A stretch of DNA of 6,814 bases from Deltaproteobacteria bacterium (GTDB lineage: Bacteria > Desulfobacterota > Desulfobacteria > Desulfobacterales > SURF-15). Where the stretch lies: the NCBI GenBank assembly GCA_024644775.1, contig JAHEHB010000301.1, forward strand, positions 1 through 6,814, in the 5' to 3' direction. A program made the position numbers and the translations under genes. Of the stretch, positions 5,286-6,814 are shown one piece after another. The notes under the pieces are model-generated. The model saw only the letters and a list, made by a program, of their open reading frames with translations, searched no databases and was not told where the DNA came from. Position 1 is the stretch's first letter; every line of letters starts with the position of its first letter.

Positions 5286-5448
5286 GATCCAGTTGGTGCG
5301 TTAACCATCAAATAAATGGAAAAAATGGCGAAGGTGTTTTTACCATTTTAAAACTTGAGTCTTTGAGGCTAAAATAGAGAAGTACTGAAATCAGAGGTTC
5401 TAGCAAACAGCCAGGCTCAAGCGATTTTATTAAGAATCTTTTGTGGGT

Positions 5449-5460
5449 ACACTATAGTGT
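5449..5460. repeat. perfect palindrome ACACTATAGTGT
   Basis: A 12-bp perfect palindrome containing CTATAG, flanked by GGGTA at 5445-5449 and again at 5473-5477 (28 bp apart). It looks like a protein-binding site, but no gene starts near it, so its role is unknown. Confidence 0.5.
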
Positions 5461-5510
5461 CTCATAATGTATGGGTAACCGAAACCTATTCTGTTTGTTT
5501 TAATGAACTG

Positions 5511-5530
5511 CCCCGCCGCAAGCGGCGTGG
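5511..5530. repeat. GC-rich hairpin CGCCGC-AA-GCGGCG
   Basis: A 6-bp perfect GC stem (5514-5519 with 5522-5527) extends by two more pairs past one mismatch (CC at 5511-5512 with GG at 5529-5530). It is set in AT-rich DNA and followed by a GGAATTAA direct repeat. It resembles REP-like intergenic hairpins; whether it is dispersed in the genome cannot be told from here. Confidence 0.5.
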
Positions 5531-5567
5531 AATTAACCCCAAGGGAATTAAAATGATAATATTCCGC

Positions 5568-5595
5568 GATCCCACTCGCTGCGGGATCACTTTTT
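5568..5595 (+). terminator. possible rho-independent terminator
   Basis: GATCCC (5568-5573) pairs with GGGATC (5583-5588) over a 9-nt loop and is followed by AC and TTTTT (5591-5595). It reads as a terminator on the plus strand only. The nearest plus-strand gene is hicB, about 300 bp upstream, so it may instead be part of a repeat unit with the hairpin at 5511. Confidence 0.35.
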
Positions 5596-5659
5596 ATACT
5601 CACGGACAACATCTTCTTCAACATTGACAACAAATTGTGGATATGATGTGGCTGATCGC

Positions 5660-5980
5660 CTAATCTATTGATTTCGAAACCTTAATGGTAACATCGGCAG
5701 GTAATGCCAGCCCAGTCTCCACTTCAATCGCTTTGATAATTCCAACCGGAACCGGACAGGCAGCATGTGCACAGTACTTTGCGCCAAGTTCGAATGTAAG
5801 TGGACCGTCCCCTCGAAATGTGATTTCTCGGAGAGGATCCACTTTCTGCAACTCGGCTCCCAATCGCTGGATCGCTTCACAGTCGCTTTGAATGCGAATT
5901 GTGCAGTGAGACCCCTCCAGTTTTGTTTGTACGATGGTTTTAAAACCGCATATTCCTGAATGTATTTCCGATTCTGCCAT
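5660..5980 (-). CDS. small cysteine-containing protein, DUF6951-like
   Basis: A 106-residue soluble protein of unknown function. Its sequence, with M-A-E-S-E-I-H-S-G-I-C-G-F at the start, S-D-C-E-A-I-Q-R-L (32-40), V-D-P-L-R-E-I-T-F (47-55) and CAHAACPVPVGIIKA (70-84), resembles what I recall as DUF6951, a family of small proteins from anaerobic bacteria and archaea. Cysteines lie at 11, 26, 34, 70 and 75; the C-A-H-A-A-C cluster could bind a metal or be redox-active, which is inference. No signal peptide or membrane segment is seen. The start is the ATG at 5980-5978, because GGGAGG lies 4 nt upstream; an upstream TTG at 5992 would place that site inside the gene. It lies 70 nt downstream of the SMUG1-like gene on the same strand, so co-transcription is possible. 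Confidence 0.85.
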   Translation of the reverse strand: MAESEIHSGICGFKTIVQTKLEGSHCTIRIQSDCEAIQRLGAELQKVDPLREITFRGDGPLTFELGAKYCAHAACPVPVGIIKAIEVETGLALPADVTIKVSKSID

Positions 5981-5984
5981 GTTT

Positions 5985-5990
5985 CCTCCC
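5985..5990 (-). promoter_or_regulatory. Shine-Dalgarno site fixing the start of the DUF6951-like gene
   Basis: GGGAGG on the minus strand, then AAAC, then ATG (5980). The site lies inside the frame that would begin at the TTG at 5992, which argues for the ATG. Confidence 0.75.
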
Positions 5991-6050
5991 AATCAACGAT
6001 CTTTCATATGCATCGCTGAAGACCACGATGATTCCGGCGATAAAGATCCT

Positions 6051-6809
6051 TCAGATATGAATCCCTAACGCTGAAATCTCTTTTGTAATTAATTGTTCCC
6101 AGTTTCGATTGGCTTTGGGATTGGCCGGGCTCGGATGGGTAATCCGGCCAATTACATAATCACGCCCTGCCAGAGCCGAACGTGCACGTGCTTCAGCAAA
6201 ACGACCGATCCCGATAACGTATCGCGGCCTTAGTTCTTGAACGATTCGATTCAGTGATCGGTCACAAATATCCAGTAAAGGCCTACGCTCAACCGCACGC
6301 AATTTATCCGGTGTCCGATTTCGCCCGTTTGCTTCGATAAACATTAACGGGCAATAATTCGCCACAAAAAAACGAGAAAAAAACTGCTCCGGTGTCTTGA
6401 ATGTTTTCTTCGCCCACCCCCACAGGCGTTTGCCGCTGATTTCGCTCCGCTGACACTTAAAACCCAATACAGGCCGCTTTGGATGCACATTCGATGGAGC
6501 GGTGACCGGAGCCTCGATTCCCAGCCATTCTTTAACGGCTTTGATTTCGCCAAAGGGAACCCCTGTCTGAACCATGCCCCACGGCCCCGGGTTCATCCCG
6601 AAAAAAACAATCTCCTTGTTAGATTCTGCGTACCGCTGCAAATAGGTCTCATAACTCTGGCGGGCATATTCCAGGGGATTGTACACATGCGTCACCGGTG
6701 GACTGAATTTCAGCTTTCGAAGATCTTTCAAAAGCGTATCAATAGGGGTCATCATCTGTGCCAGCGCTTCATCTGTTACCTGTTTTCCTTCTCCCTGTTT
6801 GTGCACCAA
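6051..6809 (-). CDS. SMUG1-type uracil-DNA glycosylase
   Basis: A DNA-repair enzyme that removes uracil (and in some bacterial relatives xanthine) from DNA as a first step of base excision repair. It aligns closely with remembered human SMUG1. Motif 1 is GMNPGPWGMVQTGVPFGE (71-88), where N73 corresponds to catalytic N85 and F86 to the stacking Phe. N151 in NYCPL corresponds to the uracil-reading N163. Motif 2 HPSPANPKANRNWE (225-238) has H225 for H239. HPKRPVLGF (109-117) and GRNRTPDKL (162-170) are also kept. The gene is complete at its 3' end. The 5' end is unsure: the listed start is TTG (6809), a GTG follows at once, ATGs occur at residues 19 and 20, and the frame stays open to the window edge. 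From TTG it gives 252 aa, about family length. Confidence 0.93.
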   Translation of the reverse strand: MVHKQGEGKQVTDEALAQMMTPIDTLLKDLRKLKFSPPVTHVYNPLEYARQSYETYLQRYAESNKEIVFFGMNPGPWGMVQTGVPFGEIKAVKEWLGIEAPVTAPSNVHPKRPVLGFKCQRSEISGKRLWGWAKKTFKTPEQFFSRFFVANYCPLMFIEANGRNRTPDKLRAVERRPLLDICDRSLNRIVQELRPRYVIGIGRFAEARARSALAGRDYVIGRITHPSPANPKANRNWEQLITKEISALGIHI

Positions 6810-6814
6810 TTTTG

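Larger units (their letters stand above)
5264..5659. other. non-coding stretch with several hairpins
   Basis: No credible gene is seen in these 396 bp. The minus-strand frame open across 5430-5633 has no recognised motif and is interrupted by strong inverted repeats. The stretch holds the hicB-proximal hairpin, an AAAATGG/CCATTTT inverted repeat (5322-5328 and 5343-5349, 14-nt loop), a 12-bp palindrome at 5449, and a GC-rich hairpin at 5511 followed by another at 5568. GGAATTAA is directly repeated at 5529-5536 and 5544-5551. It may include a dispersed repeat or the remains of a small mobile element. Confidence 0.6.

Noticed and set aside
5314..5352. Tiny plus-strand frame starting ATGGAAAAAATG after hicB
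   Set aside because: It is only 11 codons long, lacks a ribosome-binding site and lies in an inverted repeat.
5430..5633. Minus-strand open frame of 67 codons in the repeat-rich stretch
   Set aside because: It runs through two hairpins and the palindrome, has no recognised motif, and looks like read-through of repeat DNA.
5981..5992. TTG at 5992 as the start of the DUF6951-like gene
   Set aside because: The GGGAGG ribosome-binding site of the ATG at 5980 lies within these codons.
1..6814. CRISPR array, tRNA or rRNA genes, transposase or phage genes
   Set aside because: No regularly spaced repeats, cloverleaf-like sequence, rRNA stretches or such protein motifs were found on either strand.

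Overview
The window looks like ordinary chromosomal DNA from an anaerobic, Desulfobacterota-type (deltaproteobacterial) bacterium. This rests only on recalled protein likeness: a C_GCAxxG_C_C-type start, a fused chorismate mutase/prephenate dehydrogenase, a GLOD5-like VOC protein and a bacterial SMUG1. No rRNA, tRNA, CRISPR array, transposase or phage gene was seen.

Layout: (1) 1-1968, minus strand: a shikimate-kinase-like P-loop protein, then an ArgD-type aminotransferase, then the first 16-17 codons of a C_GCAxxG_C_C-like gene that runs off the left edge. Gaps of 62 and 29 nt suggest one operon. (2) 1969-2207: a divergent promoter region. (3) 2208-3383, plus strand: tyrA, ending 5 bp from the convergent VOC-family gene. 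(4) 3850-5263: two divergent type II toxin-antitoxin modules. A Phd/YefM antitoxin and RelE/ParE toxin lie on the minus strand, and hicA-hicB lies on the plus strand. The 294 bp between them carries a likely relE-module promoter/operator, a structured inverted-repeat element and a strong hicAB promoter placed so close to hicA that the mRNA may be leaderless. (5) 5264-5659: 396 bp of non-coding DNA with several hairpins and a perfect 12-bp palindrome. (6) 5660-6809, minus strand: a small cysteine-containing protein resembling DUF6951, and a SMUG1-type uracil-DNA glycosylase reaching almost to the right edge.

How the parts fit: the shikimate kinase-like protein and TyrA both point to aromatic amino-acid synthesis, and ArgD to arginine (or lysine) synthesis. 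The toxin-antitoxin block is an accessory insert between metabolic genes. The most unusual points are two altered positions in the TyrA chorismate mutase active site, a possibly leaderless hicA whose product lacks the usual catalytic His motif, and similar inverted-repeat elements on both sides of hicAB that raise, but do not prove, a cassette-like origin. I found no clear new multi-gene system. Several starts were revised to TTG or to a downstream ATG on the basis of Shine-Dalgarno sites.
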